NCBI GenBank assembly: GCA_964030785.1
Contig: OZ034969.1
Coordinates: forward strand, 69,130,662 to 69,194,661
Origin: Siderastrea siderea
Taxonomy: Eukaryota; Cnidaria; Anthozoa; Scleractinia; Rhizangiidae
Direction of reading: 5' to 3'
DNA length: 64,000 bases
The first letter of the stretch is position 1, and every line of letters begins with the position of its first letter. The notes under the pieces are model-generated. The model made no database searches. It was given only the letters and a program-made list of their open reading frames with translations, and was not told the DNA's origin. The translations under genes were made by a program, and so were the position numbers. Below, piece by piece: positions 1 to 11,418 of this stretch.

Positions 1-1647
1 ACCCGTATTAGATTACGGTGATGTCGAACTTTTTTGAAAAATCACAAAGCTGATCTAACAGCTACAGCTGAAAATAGATAACGCATAAAGCGGTGCTCAA
101 TGTAAAATGTGTCATGATATAGGAATGATACTCAGATTGGTAACAGAATGCTACTTTTAAATTATGTAGCGGTTGACGTACTTGTGGGCACTTGTACCGT
201 TCCTGTTATTCCTGAAGGCAAACACTACATTTATCTTTTATCCATTGTTCACTTATTGGTTTAGAAGTAACTCTTGATAGACAAGTCGTTATGGTTACGT
301 ACAGTTGTTGTCTTTGTACATGCTTCAAAAGACTATGTTTCGCTTAAAGCGGGTGTGATATTATGTCTTTCTGTTAGGTGCACTAATTTCGACTTGATTG
401 CACGAGTGATGATGTTAAGGAGATAAACGCGTTTTCGAACAAGTTTGTACAATGGCCTACAAAAGAACTTGTTATAAACATCGTGCAACACTTCATTGTT
501 TTCCAGATTATATAGACTCATTGGTTGGACCGCATTGTCGTCATTGTTTGTTTAATAAAGCTTTTCACTGAAACATGTTGCTTGGCTTATTTTTTGGGGG
601 GTACTATTTTGCTAGTCAGCAAATAAAGAAGCCACATGCGTCTTACACCTTAATCAAGGCCATTGAAGGTGTAACTAGAGGGCACCATTAAAAAAGCATG
701 TAATAAGTGATGAACTAACACCTTCCAGAAGGATAGCAGCAGAACAATGTCCAGTGTCCTGTGCACAACTTGTGAATTGGAATAGAATATTTGACCGCTC
801 TCGTTTTGTGGGTCTGAAAATTGTATACCTGGGAACATCAACCTATTTAAAGGAATAATGAATATTGATCTCAAAATAGGCAAGGAATAATGAATACTTG
901 TGAAAAATGGGCGGGGAACAATGAATATTTAAAGTGAAAATATTCCGCTTCAACCCCCGATTAAAACCGCTTAAAAGAGTGATGTTTTCTGAAAGGATCC
1001 CAAGCCCGCGATTAGATGTTTGCTTGAGGTTATTTTAACTTTCTTTCTCGCGGATGTCGTATACAGTGTCTCCCGGGAGTGTCTAAAGGATCCAAGTTAT
1101 TCTGAGACTGTTGCAGTCTCCTTTGATCAAGTGGAAGCTACGGCTTCTTGCACTGTCGTTTTAACTCTTCTCTCATGGTTGTGGTTCTAGAAATAGAATT
1201 GCTTGGAGTTAAAACATTGCACCTCCATTGTCCTGTGGCGTTACTAGCATCCAACAGATACAACTCCAGCAGTTTAATTGCGCTTAGCAATTCTGAAAGA
1301 GGTTATTGTTTCATCTTCCTGTGACGGTCGGTTTGTAAACCGTAAGCTATTTTCTAAACCTCCATTTGTTAAATCTGCAGCAGTTAAAATCCTGGTTCGA
1401 AAAACTCAAGGATGCTTCTCGTGAATAAGTTGTGTTATTTCTCAAGCAAGACTCGAGTTTCCGTTCTTCAGTGAACCTCATCAGTTGCTCCTATGGTAAA
1501 GTCTCATGGAATGATTTAGAATCATTCTGTTGAAAAACGTATGACTTTCGTGGAGTATTTCCTCGGCCAGTGCGTTCTAGCGAAAAGCAAAAGCAATACA
1601 AGTTACAAGTTAGTTTTTGATACAGTCGGTTTTTATACGGACATGTG
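1..1647. other. Non-coding stretch, nothing recognised
   Basis: Only short open frames without recognisable motifs occur here on either strand. No splice-supported exon, RNA gene or clear repeat was found. It is AT-rich and ordinary-looking up to the inverted-repeat element that starts near 1,656. Confidence 0.5.
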
Positions 1648-2078
1648 AATTTCTCCCCGGGGGGGGGGGGACTCCCATATGAAAGTGACGGGCATGCTCG
1701 TCGTCTCGCTTAGGGGTGTAAATTGCAGATTTTGGTCTCACTTAGGGTGTTCAGGACAGAAAGCCAATATTTTTACCCCCACAGGTATCGCTTAGGGTAG
1801 ATTATGAACCAAAACCAAAGATTTAAGACAATGCTTCTAAAATCAGGAGCTCCTGTCTAAAATCTAATAACAGAATACAGCATTCGATGTAAACATTTTA
1901 AGCACAATTTAAATCACCATAGCTCTTATTTGGTTGTCTTAGTATGGTCTCCTTTAGGGGTCAAATAAAGCCTGAGCCACGCCCAGATTGGTCTCCTTTA
2001 GGGTTTAATTATAATTTTCCGACGAGCATCCCCGTCCCTTTCATGTGGGAGTCTCCCCCCCCCCCCCGGGAATTTCTC
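1648..2078. mobile_element. MITE with poly-G-tipped terminal inverted repeats, 8-bp target duplication
   Basis: The element runs from 1,656 to 2,070 (415 bp). It begins CCCGGGGGG and ends with the complement, CCCCCCGGG. The terminal repeats stay similar for about 45 bp, to the word GCTCGTCG. The direct repeat AATTTCTC flanks it on both sides (1,648-1,655 and 2,071-2,078), which I read as the target-site duplication. Inside are several subterminal words of the type GGTCTC-N-CTTAGGG. No transposase frame is present, so it is non-autonomous. An 8-bp duplication fits hAT-like transposases, but the superfamily is inference. The element at 28,284-28,712 has the same size class, tip and duplication length and is probably a relative. 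Confidence 0.85.
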
Positions 2079-2525
2079 ACCTTCAGGAACGTTTTCCTCG
2101 CGCTCTAAATCATCTCCAGAAAATGAAACTAAACTTTCTTTGTTTCGCTTTGATCCCGCGGTTGAATCTTCAACCAACTTTCTCTTCCTTGATGCCGATT
2201 GAGCCATGTAAAAATTGAAAAAAGAATAAACAACGCTATTCTCATTTCACATTCATCAAGAGATCCCCGACTATTCCCGCCATGTTTTCTTCCTCCACGA
2301 AATTTCCACGCAACGCGCGAGGTAACATTATCCGCGGGAATTCGATACCTTCTAAAAATAACTTGAGAGGGATTAGGATGGGGACAGGGCCTATATGAGG
2401 GATTAACTCTCTTGCCCCTTTATCCTCTAATGCCCGGTACACTATAATGTATCCAGTACACTATAATATATCATATATGAAGTACTTACTGAGAGCCTTG
2501 GCGCAGATTGCTGTTGCAGCTGCTT

Positions 2526-4002
2526 TTAAGTAATGGTCCGCGTAAAAACTAGGCAAAAGAACAATAGGCCACTGCAATAGCGGCAGTTATTTTTCAGGCG
2601 CTAATTGCTCTAATCAAATTAAATCTGAATGATCTGATTGGCCAATACGGCGAAAAGCGCGAAATTTGAATTTCAAATTTCAAATAAGATAGTTTGTAAT
2701 CCATTCAAACAACGTTTTATTTCGGCTACGCATTCAATACATTCAAAAATGTAACATCTCTAAATTTTGGAAAATTCCTATGCGCCAAAAGCGAGGAAGT
2801 TAAACTTGTATAAAATTACATCAGGATTAGTACAGTGATACATCAGTCAGCGACCGCGTGAAAATTATTTAGCTCGGCTTTCACAAAGGAACTGTCAAAT
2901 TGGTGATCGAAAACAGCAACAAAACGCGCTCACGTACGTAAAATGCGCTAGAGTCACGAACGATTAACCATCTCTCTGTGATGCGCTATGAAAACTGCAA
3001 CAGAACAAATAAAATACCTCGCTGTAATTGTCAGAGAATATTACTCGCATCTACCTTACATTACCTCTTACGTGCGACGGGTAGGTATTTTCAACAATAT
3101 GAAGTACTGAAACAATATCCACTGCATCAAAATACTAAATAATCGCTGTCCACTGTCTCTACGCTGTGATCGTGGGAAGGTCTCTCAAAAATACAATCTC
3201 TTCGAATATTAGTCCCCTGTTATTGCAAAAGACTGTTCAGTGAACAGAAACAAGCGATACCGAAAAGGCTAAACTCTTCGTTAGGCGTAATGTTTATATG
3301 TGTACTAATGCTCCTGAACGACGATTTAGCTTCGCGCGAACATGTCCTTCGCGAAATTACTCCTTACAACCTGGTATCTTCGACATCTGCAGTCGCTTGG
3401 CAGAGGAAAGTAGTCATAAAATTCATTCCTCTGAAGCAGCTAGAAGAAATGCACGTTGCAGACGAGTCGATTTTGTATAGCCTCTTTGCGGGCCTTTCTA
3501 ATAAACAAGTCTTCCCGACGGTGTCTCCTACGTGTCAGCCAAGGTGAGATGATTCTTTCACACTAAAAGTGTTTGTGCAGTCAGTTTCCTTCCATCAAAT
3601 ACAAATCGCTTGAACGTTAGGCAAACTGCAGCCACAATCGCAAGATCTTACGGGCCAAGATACTCAAATACGAGTCCATTAAAGGTCATTTAGCTCAACT
3701 CTCGGATCGCAGATCCAACATGCCGTCGCATGAAGATCGCGCGTGTGGCACGTTTTCCGTTCTACCTCTTGATTGGCGCATAGAACAATACTGAATTTTG
3801 GCCGTGAGGAACAACACAGGGGAATGGGGAAAACTAAGCCAAAAAATGCTGTTTTTGTCACCTTTTTCTTGTATTTTTCGGCAATTTTTTGATCTCGACC
3901 AATCAGATTCACGGATTTTATTGAATTTAGTAATTAAAAGCTAACACCTTTTAATCGATTTTGCAATCTGCCTGCCTAGTTTTTATGCGGACCACTACTT
4001 AA
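2526..4002. mobile_element. TTAA-flanked non-autonomous DNA transposon
   Basis: TTAA at 2,526-2,529 and at 3,999-4,002 brackets a 1,469-bp segment. Its ends are inverted repeats of about 26 bp: GTAATGGTCCGCGTAAAAAC on the left, and on the right the complement of GTAGTGGTCCGCATAAAAAC. Subterminal sequences (CTGATTGG near 2,635 and CCAATCAG near 3,898) are also inverted. TTAA duplication is the hallmark of piggyBac-type transposition. No transposase is recognisable. The interior holds an 85-codon open frame (3,290-3,547, +) of unknown origin, which could be chance or captured host DNA. Confidence 0.75.
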
Positions 4003-5087
4003 ACACGGAGCGATCCTATAAAAGGGAAGGCTCCGCCCCCTTGAAACGCTCGGTTGGTTCCAATCTGATTTTGTAATGGTAGACGCCGGTCACGCAGTTG
4101 ATATCAAGGAGAATGCCCGTTTGTTTATCCGAACAACGAATGAATAAACCTAGACTAAAATAAGCTGTAGATACTAAATGTATAGTATACAAATACAAGT
4201 GAGCCGTCAAATCTTATTCAACTCTAAAACGTTGCAATTTATATGCAAGTCCGGTGAGGTTCTCAACTGGAGTTGGTAAACTCGAGATAAACACTGATAA
4301 ACCGAGATTAAAAATTCAAATTCTGTGAAGTTACCAAAACAGCTTCCTCACCGCTCAACTATTAATAAACCAAAGTCAAAGAGTTATACAAATTTATTTC
4401 AGGACTTGAAGTTGAATATCAGTCTGTGAAGACGTAATTTGCTGGGACATTTTTCAAACCCAGCCGCAATTGCAGTTGGTTTATAATCCGTTGCAGGATT
4501 CTATGATTTATTTTGTTCATAATACTCTCACCCTTTGGGTTTCTTTCATTGGCTCGATCTTATTATAAACTATTATACAGAAGTAATAGTTTCCCCGAAA
4601 AATCTGTAAAGAATTAGACAGCTAGTTGGATTATTTTATACCTCGTTTTGTTTGCAAAAGCCGCATTCATGCGGATCGAGTTGTTTGTTATTTATCGGTT
4701 TCGGTTTGCTTTTATAGCGCCTGGTATTTCGCCTCTTGATTCTTTTCGTCTTCAGAAAATTGTCATTGCAAAAATTCGGGGTGAATCTACACGATATTTC
4801 CATTCGTGCGATTATCGAAGAATTATCCACCCATTTCGCCGAGAATAAACTAATTATTTATCTTGTTCATCGGCTACTAATTTTGCTAGTAATGCGAGAA
4901 TGTTCGACTCGAAAGCACGTCCCGTTTGGTCTGGCAAGTGAGCCAATCAAATGCCTCCATCGGCACCCCTTGGGATTTGTGATTGACAGGCTGAACAGCT
5001 CAGCCTCCCTTTTGTAGGTTCGCTTCGTGTTTAAGCAGTAAACGACTGCGACTGCTTCGCAGCTGCTTTGCGAAGGCCCCCACAGAA
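4003..5087 (+). promoter_or_regulatory. Non-coding DNA upstream of the orphan ORF
   Basis: No gene is recognised. The last 150 bp before the ATG at 5,088 are more GC-rich than the surroundings and contain a CCAAT-type word (GAGCCAATCA near 4,940). This could be promoter or 5' leader for the orphan ORF. There is no transcript evidence. Confidence 0.3.
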
Positions 5088-6032
5088 ATGAATACTCGTT
5101 CTCAAGAACAGGAAACCGTCTTGACGAGACACAATAGGGACCAAGAATCGTCGCGTGTTTTCATCAATGAAGAGTGGCCTGTCGAAGCGCGTAATAACCC
5201 TATCGATATGAACTCAATGGTAGCTTGGGCGGTATCAACAACACGACGCTCCACAGTGTTATTTTTATCAGTTGGACAAGAAACCTCGTTCACCCGTAAT
5301 TCCCATTCGCGCAATGAAAGGAATCCTTGGCATATCTACCAAGATGCTGAAGAAAACAGAGCTTTAGCAGAACATATCACCCAGCAATGGCAACAGATGA
5401 AAGTCCCAAACGGTCAGAGGAAAAGAGTTGATCAGATTGCAAAGCATATAGTTTACGAGTATGAAAATGGAGAATTCATTCGAAGGGACTTCGAATGCGA
5501 CGAGGATGGCAATGTTCGCGTGCGTATTAAGGACCTTACCATATGGAGTCATCCACCAAGAGATGAGCCTCTGATCAGAGTACTTGAGGAGAACTTTAAA
5601 ACTTTCAAACAGAAAAAGGGGAACCTGTGCGATGCTGCGAAGAGTGTGGATAAAATTGTAAACAACACTAACATTCCAGAAGACAAGAGGGCTAAAAGCC
5701 TACAGGGTCAAAGGGCCAACGTGAGGCGGATTTTTAATGAATATTACCAGTTTTATCGTGAGGTAGAGGCTAAAAATCTTATTCCAACTTCTTATCAATT
5801 TCCTACGTTGCAACTTGAAATTGCCGCACAGGTACAGGGCGCCCCTCGTGATCGTTATGGGGGAACTTTTTCAGGCGTTTATAATGCAAAAGATGGTGAA
5901 GTACATCATAAGTTCGCAGCTGATATTGAAGTGCAGCCACGTAGTTTACCATCGAAGGAAACCGTGTTTAATGACTTGTTGCAGGATTTCGGCTTGAATT
6001 ATGCAGAATTATTCCAAGGGCATGATCAGTGA
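5088..6032 (+). CDS. Hypothetical intronless protein, 314 residues
   Basis: This is a single uninterrupted frame from ATG (context CACAGAAATGA) to TGA, by far the longest in the window outside repeats. I do not recognise the family. The product looks soluble, with no signal peptide or membrane segment. It has an N-terminal 60-70 residues rich in Ser, Thr and Arg, then a segment containing NPWHIYQDAEENRALAEH with alternating charges. A middle region of short beta-like stretches follows (EYENGEFIRRDFECDEDG), then a Lys-rich helical region (about residues 180-240) and an acidic tail. A good donor word (CCAGGTAACT) lies just after the stop at about 6,045, so a spliced 3' UTR or an alternative C-terminus is possible. 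It could be a lineage-specific gene, a retrocopy or an accessory ORF of an unrecognised element. Coding status is likely because of length; function is unknown. Confidence 0.6.
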   Translation: MNTRSQEQETVLTRHNRDQESSRVFINEEWPVEARNNPIDMNSMVAWAVSTTRRSTVLFLSVGQETSFTRNSHSRNERNPWHIYQDAEENRALAEHITQQWQQMKVPNGQRKRVDQIAKHIVYEYENGEFIRRDFECDEDGNVRVRIKDLTIWSHPPRDEPLIRVLEENFKTFKQKKGNLCDAAKSVDKIVNNTNIPEDKRAKSLQGQRANVRRIFNEYYQFYREVEAKNLIPTSYQFPTLQLEIAAQVQGAPRDRYGGTFSGVYNAKDGEVHHKFAADIEVQPRSLPSKETVFNDLLQDFGLNYAELFQGHDQ

Positions 6033-6832
6033 GCCATAGTTCCAGGTAACTGTCTGAGTTCCTAATATCTGTAAACTTTCAACTTATCCTTCACTTAGTT
6101 TGGCTACACGCTGGTATTCCCTTGACAGGTATATCCTGAGTCAAAGTAATCAGTAATCAATTGTTCTTCTGTCGAAGGCACTATCGTGTGATAGGTTGCC
6201 CGAGGAAGTTATATAAAGTTTGAACATCAAATTTTCGAGGGGTTCCTATCACACATAGGGCCTGACACAGAAGGACTCTTTAATGTTTTTATTGTACAAC
6301 GCTAAATTTTGAGCAAAGTTGCCTTTACTTTAATTGGTTTTGTTTCATTTCTCACTGGTTCAGAATGTAGCACAAGTTTTTTCAACCAATTTTAAATTTC
6401 TTGAATGTTCAATTGAAAACCTCTCTAATTCGCATAACTTGTTTTTGTTTCATTTGATTGTTTTCAATTTTCTTAGTAGTTTTAGTCTAGCAGGGCTTGA
6501 GACTATCTTCTAACCCATTTTAAACTCTTATGCTTGGGTGGCAACTCTTGCCACTCAGCCATACAAATGTCTGTAAATTTGACCTTTTTTAACAAGGAAT
6601 GGCTCCTTCAATTTTCAACATTCTCTTCTCATATTTCCTTTTTTTACTATTAATAATGTGCCAGTCTCTTTCAATTTTTTGTTTGCCAAGCTAACTATAA
6701 AATTTTAGATAATGCGATTATCAAAGACTGCCGACATAAAGATCAGCCTTTCAGATTCTCTAAGTTTATTATTTTTAATGGCAATTTTCTTTTCACTGCA
6801 AATTTTATCGTCAAACAAAAACAGGAATTAAT
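6033..6832. repeat. Non-coding DNA with an inverted repeat just 3' of the orphan ORF
   Basis: Arms of about 40 bp at roughly 6,167-6,212 and 6,235-6,274 are imperfect reverse complements. Shared words include CTTCTGT, GGC-CTAT and GTGTGATAGG. They would fold into a hairpin with a short loop. The rest is T-rich with no gene seen. Confidence 0.45.
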
Positions 6833-7090
6833 TCAAGGCAGGTGGTTAGTCAGTATTGCCTGAAAAATTGCTATTAATAAGTAGTGATTAGAGACAGATA
6901 GTGCAGAAGTGGATTCAGGGTTGTAGCCATACAAGATATCAGTTGCAGTCACTGTTACATTCTCCTTTAGTGACTTCCATAAGTCAATTACTATAGACCA
7001 AAAGGGCTTAATATTTGTGCATTCTAAAAACAAGTGTGTTATTGTTTCATGGGTAGACCTACAGTACTTATTGACAGAAGTTGTCAGCAA
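6833..7090 (-). pseudogene. LINE reverse-transcriptase C-terminal fragment (zf-RVT-like)
   Basis: An 85-residue minus-strand frame contains HETITHLFLECTNIKPFW. This matches the Cys/His zinc-binding region found C-terminal to the RT domain of L1/Tx1-type non-LTR retrotransposons (pattern C-x2-C...H-LF-EC-x-FW-W). One Cys of the usual pair is missing (YCRS), and no RT core lies upstream, so this is a short dead fragment. It reads antisense to the orphan ORF. Confidence 0.6.
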
Positions 7091-8780
7091 TGATATTCAT
7101 TTATAAAGTCTGTTGTTATTGGAAGGGATTATCATGTATTAATTTATGTTGGAAGCATCTTAGCTTATCTAGGAAGCTGACATAAACTGACCTACGATTT
7201 AAGTGTACGTAAATTATCAAGTTTTGATTCTCAATTTTCGGTGAGGTGAAAGTGGTATTTGCATTTTAAAGTTGTGTAAACTAATTTTAGTGTAATCACT
7301 ATCACCAAGGTATAAGGAACCATCAAATAATTAAATGGTAGAATTTAAGGGCCGGGTAATTATTGCTTGTATGCAACCACATGTACAGCTATTACTTGTT
7401 CTTGTTTACATTATGATTACTGAAAATGTAATTTTAGGATAAGGTAGTTCTTGTTACACAATCTTGTCCTTAGCAATAAACTATTGAGTTACTTATCTGT
7501 TGTGAGTTTATGAGATTAGAATTGTGTATACATACTCCTTGGAATTCATGCCAATTTCTTTATCCACTGACTGCACCTACTATGGTAGATAAACTGTTGT
7601 AAATAAGTACCTTTGGTATTGTTGAATACAGTAAAAAAGTACTGAAATGGGAAGGATGGAAGATATGACAGGTGTGGAGAATCTGGTGTACTTTGGGGGA
7701 CAGGGTTTGCGTGGGTTAGGGCAGTGGTGCCCTGTAAGGAGTTTTCCTTTTTGGATGGGAGGAAATAACATACTTTTGTTGGGGGGAGGTACATTTAGAG
7801 GTCACTTCATTTGCTGTTTATTAGCTATCATAAAATTTGACATCCATATTTGAAAGTCAAACATCATTTTCAGAGGTTCACTATGTTCATACAGAATATT
7901 ATGAGTCCCCTATAACCTTAGTCAAGAGAGCTTATCAACTCGGCATTGATGTCTTTACTGGGCTGGTTATAAGGCAAATATGGGAGGCTGCACATGCTAT
8001 AAGTAGTGCTCTCCATTACATTTAGCTGGCAGAAAAAGAAAGCATGACCGAAGTGCTGCTTGAAAGCACTGCAAAGACCATTTGAAGCCAACAAACAGCT
8101 TTCACTGATTGAAATTCACCATTCGTGGTAGCACGAGGTCCCACAGTAAATGTGTGCAACAGTGGTGAAGGTCATTTAGACACGAATGAAATTGTCAGAA
8201 GCTGCAAAGGCATTAAGATTGGGGAACTCCATCCAAACATCAATAGTTTATGTTCATAAAACTAAGGATGGGGTGGGGATGGGGTTAGTTCTCTTAAAAT
8301 ACTTTGAATCATGATGACAAAATAATGGTCCACAATTTGTCATTTCTACCTTTTGGCTTTCAAAGTTTATTTAGTACAGTGAAACCCCACCTTAGAACCA
8401 CCCCATTATTGCCACGTTTTCTTGGCCCAAAGTAAAGCTTATTTGTTATCCTGTCATTATCGTATCAAAACACCCAATAATCCAGCCACTTAAAAGGGCC
8501 ATAAAATTGTGCTGGTAATTAACAGGGTTCCACCTTATATTATTTGTCAGTTTTGTTGACATCCACGAAAAGATGTTTGTAAGGTCAGCACATACATGTA
8601 CTGAATGTGGTTGTGGACATTGGTCTAGATATTGTTCACTTGAATTCATTTATCTTGAAATTACGTAACTCAGAAACTCATTTGTTCATTTTTCATTACA
8701 ACTCTACTTGTCACTGAAACTCTTATGTGCACACTTAATTCCAGTATTGTCAGAACCCCCATTAGTATGGCCATCAACGG
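7091..8780. other. Non-coding stretch with one weak exon-like frame
   Basis: There is no convincing gene. The only item of note is an exon-like frame on the plus strand from 7,874 to the TAG at 8,023-8,025. It is preceded by an acceptor-like CATCATTTTCAG and reads about 50 residues (...YQLGIDVFTGLVIRQIWE...). No partner exon that joins it in phase was found. The remainder is AT-rich. Confidence 0.25.
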
Positions 8781-9065
8781 GCCATACAGCAGTCCTATAA
8801 ATGGGGTGCTGGGGGCATGATAGGGTAGTGGTTAAGGTATGATAGGCATGATAGGGTAGTGGTGTATAAATAGGTACTGTGACTACTGCTGGGGTAACCC
8901 TGGGGGTAACCCTGCAATGGACTAGCATCTCATTGGTGGTGAGGGAGGAGTGCAATACTCTCAGTTGCTTTATGCTACAGAAACCTGGGATAAGGTCCGG
9001 CAGTGCATGTGTCCTGTGGCTCATGGTGACTTCACCTTACCTTGCCATAAAAGGGGTGGTTGGGT
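8781..9065 (+). repeat. Dispersed SINE-like repeat (tentative)
   Basis: The stretch contains the doubled word GGGGTAACCCT, then CAATGGACTAGCATC, GCTTTATGCTACAGAAACC and a CCT-rich tail (CTTCACCTTACC). This is the general look of short interspersed repeats in coral genomes. The call rests on memory of that style and not on an alignment. A related piece (TTGTTTTGTACAACAGAAACC) sits near 13,420. Confidence 0.35.
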
Positions 9066-9519
9066 GAAGGGGTTCTCTGATGAGACAATCCATAAGATAT
9101 CCTTTGGACCACCAAAGGTTGAGTCCCACTCTAGTAGCTTTAATTTATATCTACCGAAAACCTGTCACTGGTTTGTAGTTTTATTTTTCCACTATTAATA
9201 ACTGTTCCTCATTCTTTTAACATTTGCACACTCATGTTTTTCAGAACAATATATTAGTTTTGCTTTCACGTCTGCCTCTAGCTACTGAGTAAAAACTTAA
9301 AATGTCTGCCTACAAAACTACAAACTAAAGTTTAAAAAGAAAATATAGTAATATATAACTTGGGTAAAGGTATTAACACCAGTATACAATCTGAACTTGT
9401 AAAAAAACGTGTACGGTAATGAAGTGATGTAACGTCAGCTTTTAAATTTCATTACGGTTGTTTACCTATTATCTCAGCTGATAAATCCAAAAATGCTACA
9501 TAGTCATAAAATCTATACC

Positions 9520-9775
9520 CTGGGGCCCGTTTTTTTAAACTCCTGATACAGTGTAACTTTCCGGGCCCGGTATACTAAGTATTTTTTCGAGCTCATTTAT
9601 TTATCAGCTAATGGTAATTATTGGCACAACTAAGTGATATGCTACATGAAATTATAAAGATTAAAATTTAGCTTTCAAAATTAATAAAAATTGTATAACT
9701 ACTGGAGAATATTGTGCACATAAAATAGTTTTCGGGCTTGGTATGTTATCGGGAGTTTCGAGAAACGGGGCCCTG
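9520..9775. mobile_element. MITE with GGGCCCGTTT ends and CTG target duplication
   Basis: The element spans 9,523-9,772 (250 bp). The left end is GGGCCCGTTTTTTTAAACTC; the right end is the complement of GGCCCCGTTTCTCGAAACTC. CTG directly abuts both ends (9,520-9,522 and 9,773-9,775). A second, better preserved copy with the same ends and the same CTG duplication lies at 29,534-29,773. A 3-bp CWG duplication is typical of PIF/Harbinger elements in animals; that assignment is inference. Confidence 0.75.
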
Positions 9776-11418
9776 ACGTCTAAACCAAGTGGTATTTTGA
9801 TTTTAAAATAAGCTAACTGGTATTTACAATGCAACAGCAAAGGGTCATTCTCTTGTCTATTCTGGAATAACATTGAGTGTTTCCTGCTAGTCTGGCTACA
9901 CATGGTTTTGTTGACCTAAGCAAAATTCCTCCTCAGAGACAAATGAAAAGTTTGTCATTGTGTTTCTGTACAAGCCATTTGTCATGGCGAAATCAAAAAT
10001 TACATTGGGTGATGTCTAAGCTCACAAAATCTATACTGCATGTAAGTAGTGGGTAACTATGGGGTGTTTCGTTTTTATTCTTCTGTCAAGGTTGCGATAT
10101 CTTCCCCTTTTGCATCAAAGAATTAAAAATATTATAAAATCTGTTGCAAAGTCATTCACAATATACATGTACTATTTGGGAGGAGAACTACGTAGTAATC
10201 TAAAAACAATTGTTTTCTATGTTGCAGGAAACGTTTTGGAAAGGAGCAAACACAATAAATCTTTCTGTTAATGCAAAATTCATCTACCCTTCCTAATCTA
10301 GCTCTCATTTTATGTTGCTGAGAAACTGAGTATTCCTTTCCTTTTTCTCGTTTAATTATGTTCTGTACAGAAGGTTGAGATTCCTTGATTGTGCATCATG
10401 GCATACTGACAGTCCGATATGTTTAGAGCTTATATCTGATGACTGGGTTAAGAAAAATTTTATGTATAACATCCCTAAGTACAGGTAACATAATCATTTA
10501 TTTAGTGGTGTGGTGGTTAGCACACAGGACTTTCAATCGGAAAGTTCAACTATTCACTTCTTACAGTGGTGTAACCCTGATGTTCATTCCATCCCCATAT
10601 TTTCCATAAATCCTTTTGGTTCTACCCTCACCATTTAACAGTCCTGGGTGTTTTAGTGATCTCAAAATTCAACTGAAAAGATTTAAATGTAATCCCTTAA
10701 TTAGCAAACATGTTTACTTGCCCTTGAGAGCATGCAAGCTTATTTCATGTTGACCCTCTTGTTCTTTTTGCCATCATCTGCATGAGCAAGAAGTCAGATA
10801 TGTAGAGGTTGGCAAACACAAGGGTAGGTTGGTCCATCCAGCAGCAAGGCTGGTATTCAGTGGGGCTCTGCGCATCAATATTAAGTAACTGCTGCAAGGG
10901 TACTAAAAGTGTTGACAAGAACAATCACTGTCGAGTGAGTGATAAAAAATAGAACAGAGAAACATTAAATTGACGACAGAAAAAAGGAAACTAAATATCT
11001 CAAGATATCTGTAAAATGCTAACAATAATATAAAATATTAGTTGAACTGGGGTATGAGGTTGCTGGTCCTCATTGGTTGGTCATGCAACGAGTCCAGGAC
11101 CATAATAATAATTATTATTACCTTTGCACACCCTACTCATTGCATCACACAAAAAAATTTTTCCCTGCAACATGTCCCCTAAATTCAAACTAGTTTGAAA
11201 GATAAAAAAAAGAACCACACCAATTCACAGACCAATTCAATCTACATTTACAAATCATCTTGTGTGTTTGTTCAACAGCATTGTCGATCACCAAGAGATA
11301 CTGTCTTGCAATATGACCCCCAAAAACCACATCCCTCATTTGAACACTTCGAGGGATTTGTTGAATGGAGGACATTAAAGGATATTAAAGTCTCCCAATC
11401 TTAAAAATGGACTTGCAA
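9776..11418. repeat. Intergenic DNA 3' of PAXIP1, with a tRNA-derived repeat at about 10,503-10,600
   Basis: From about 10,503 (+) the sequence GTGGTGGTTAGCACACAGGA resembles a Pol III A box. It is followed by a stem-like ACTTTC/GAAAGT and a degenerate B box (AGTTCAACTATTC). This suggests a decayed tRNA-derived SINE. TTTATT at 10,497-10,502 reads AATAAA on the minus strand and could serve as a distant PAXIP1 polyadenylation signal. No coding gene is seen. Confidence 0.4.

Noticed and set aside
1730..2005. Considered as interstitial telomeric DNA because of repeated TTAGGG
   Set aside because: The words are spaced subterminal repeats inside a MITE and not a tandem TTAGGG array.
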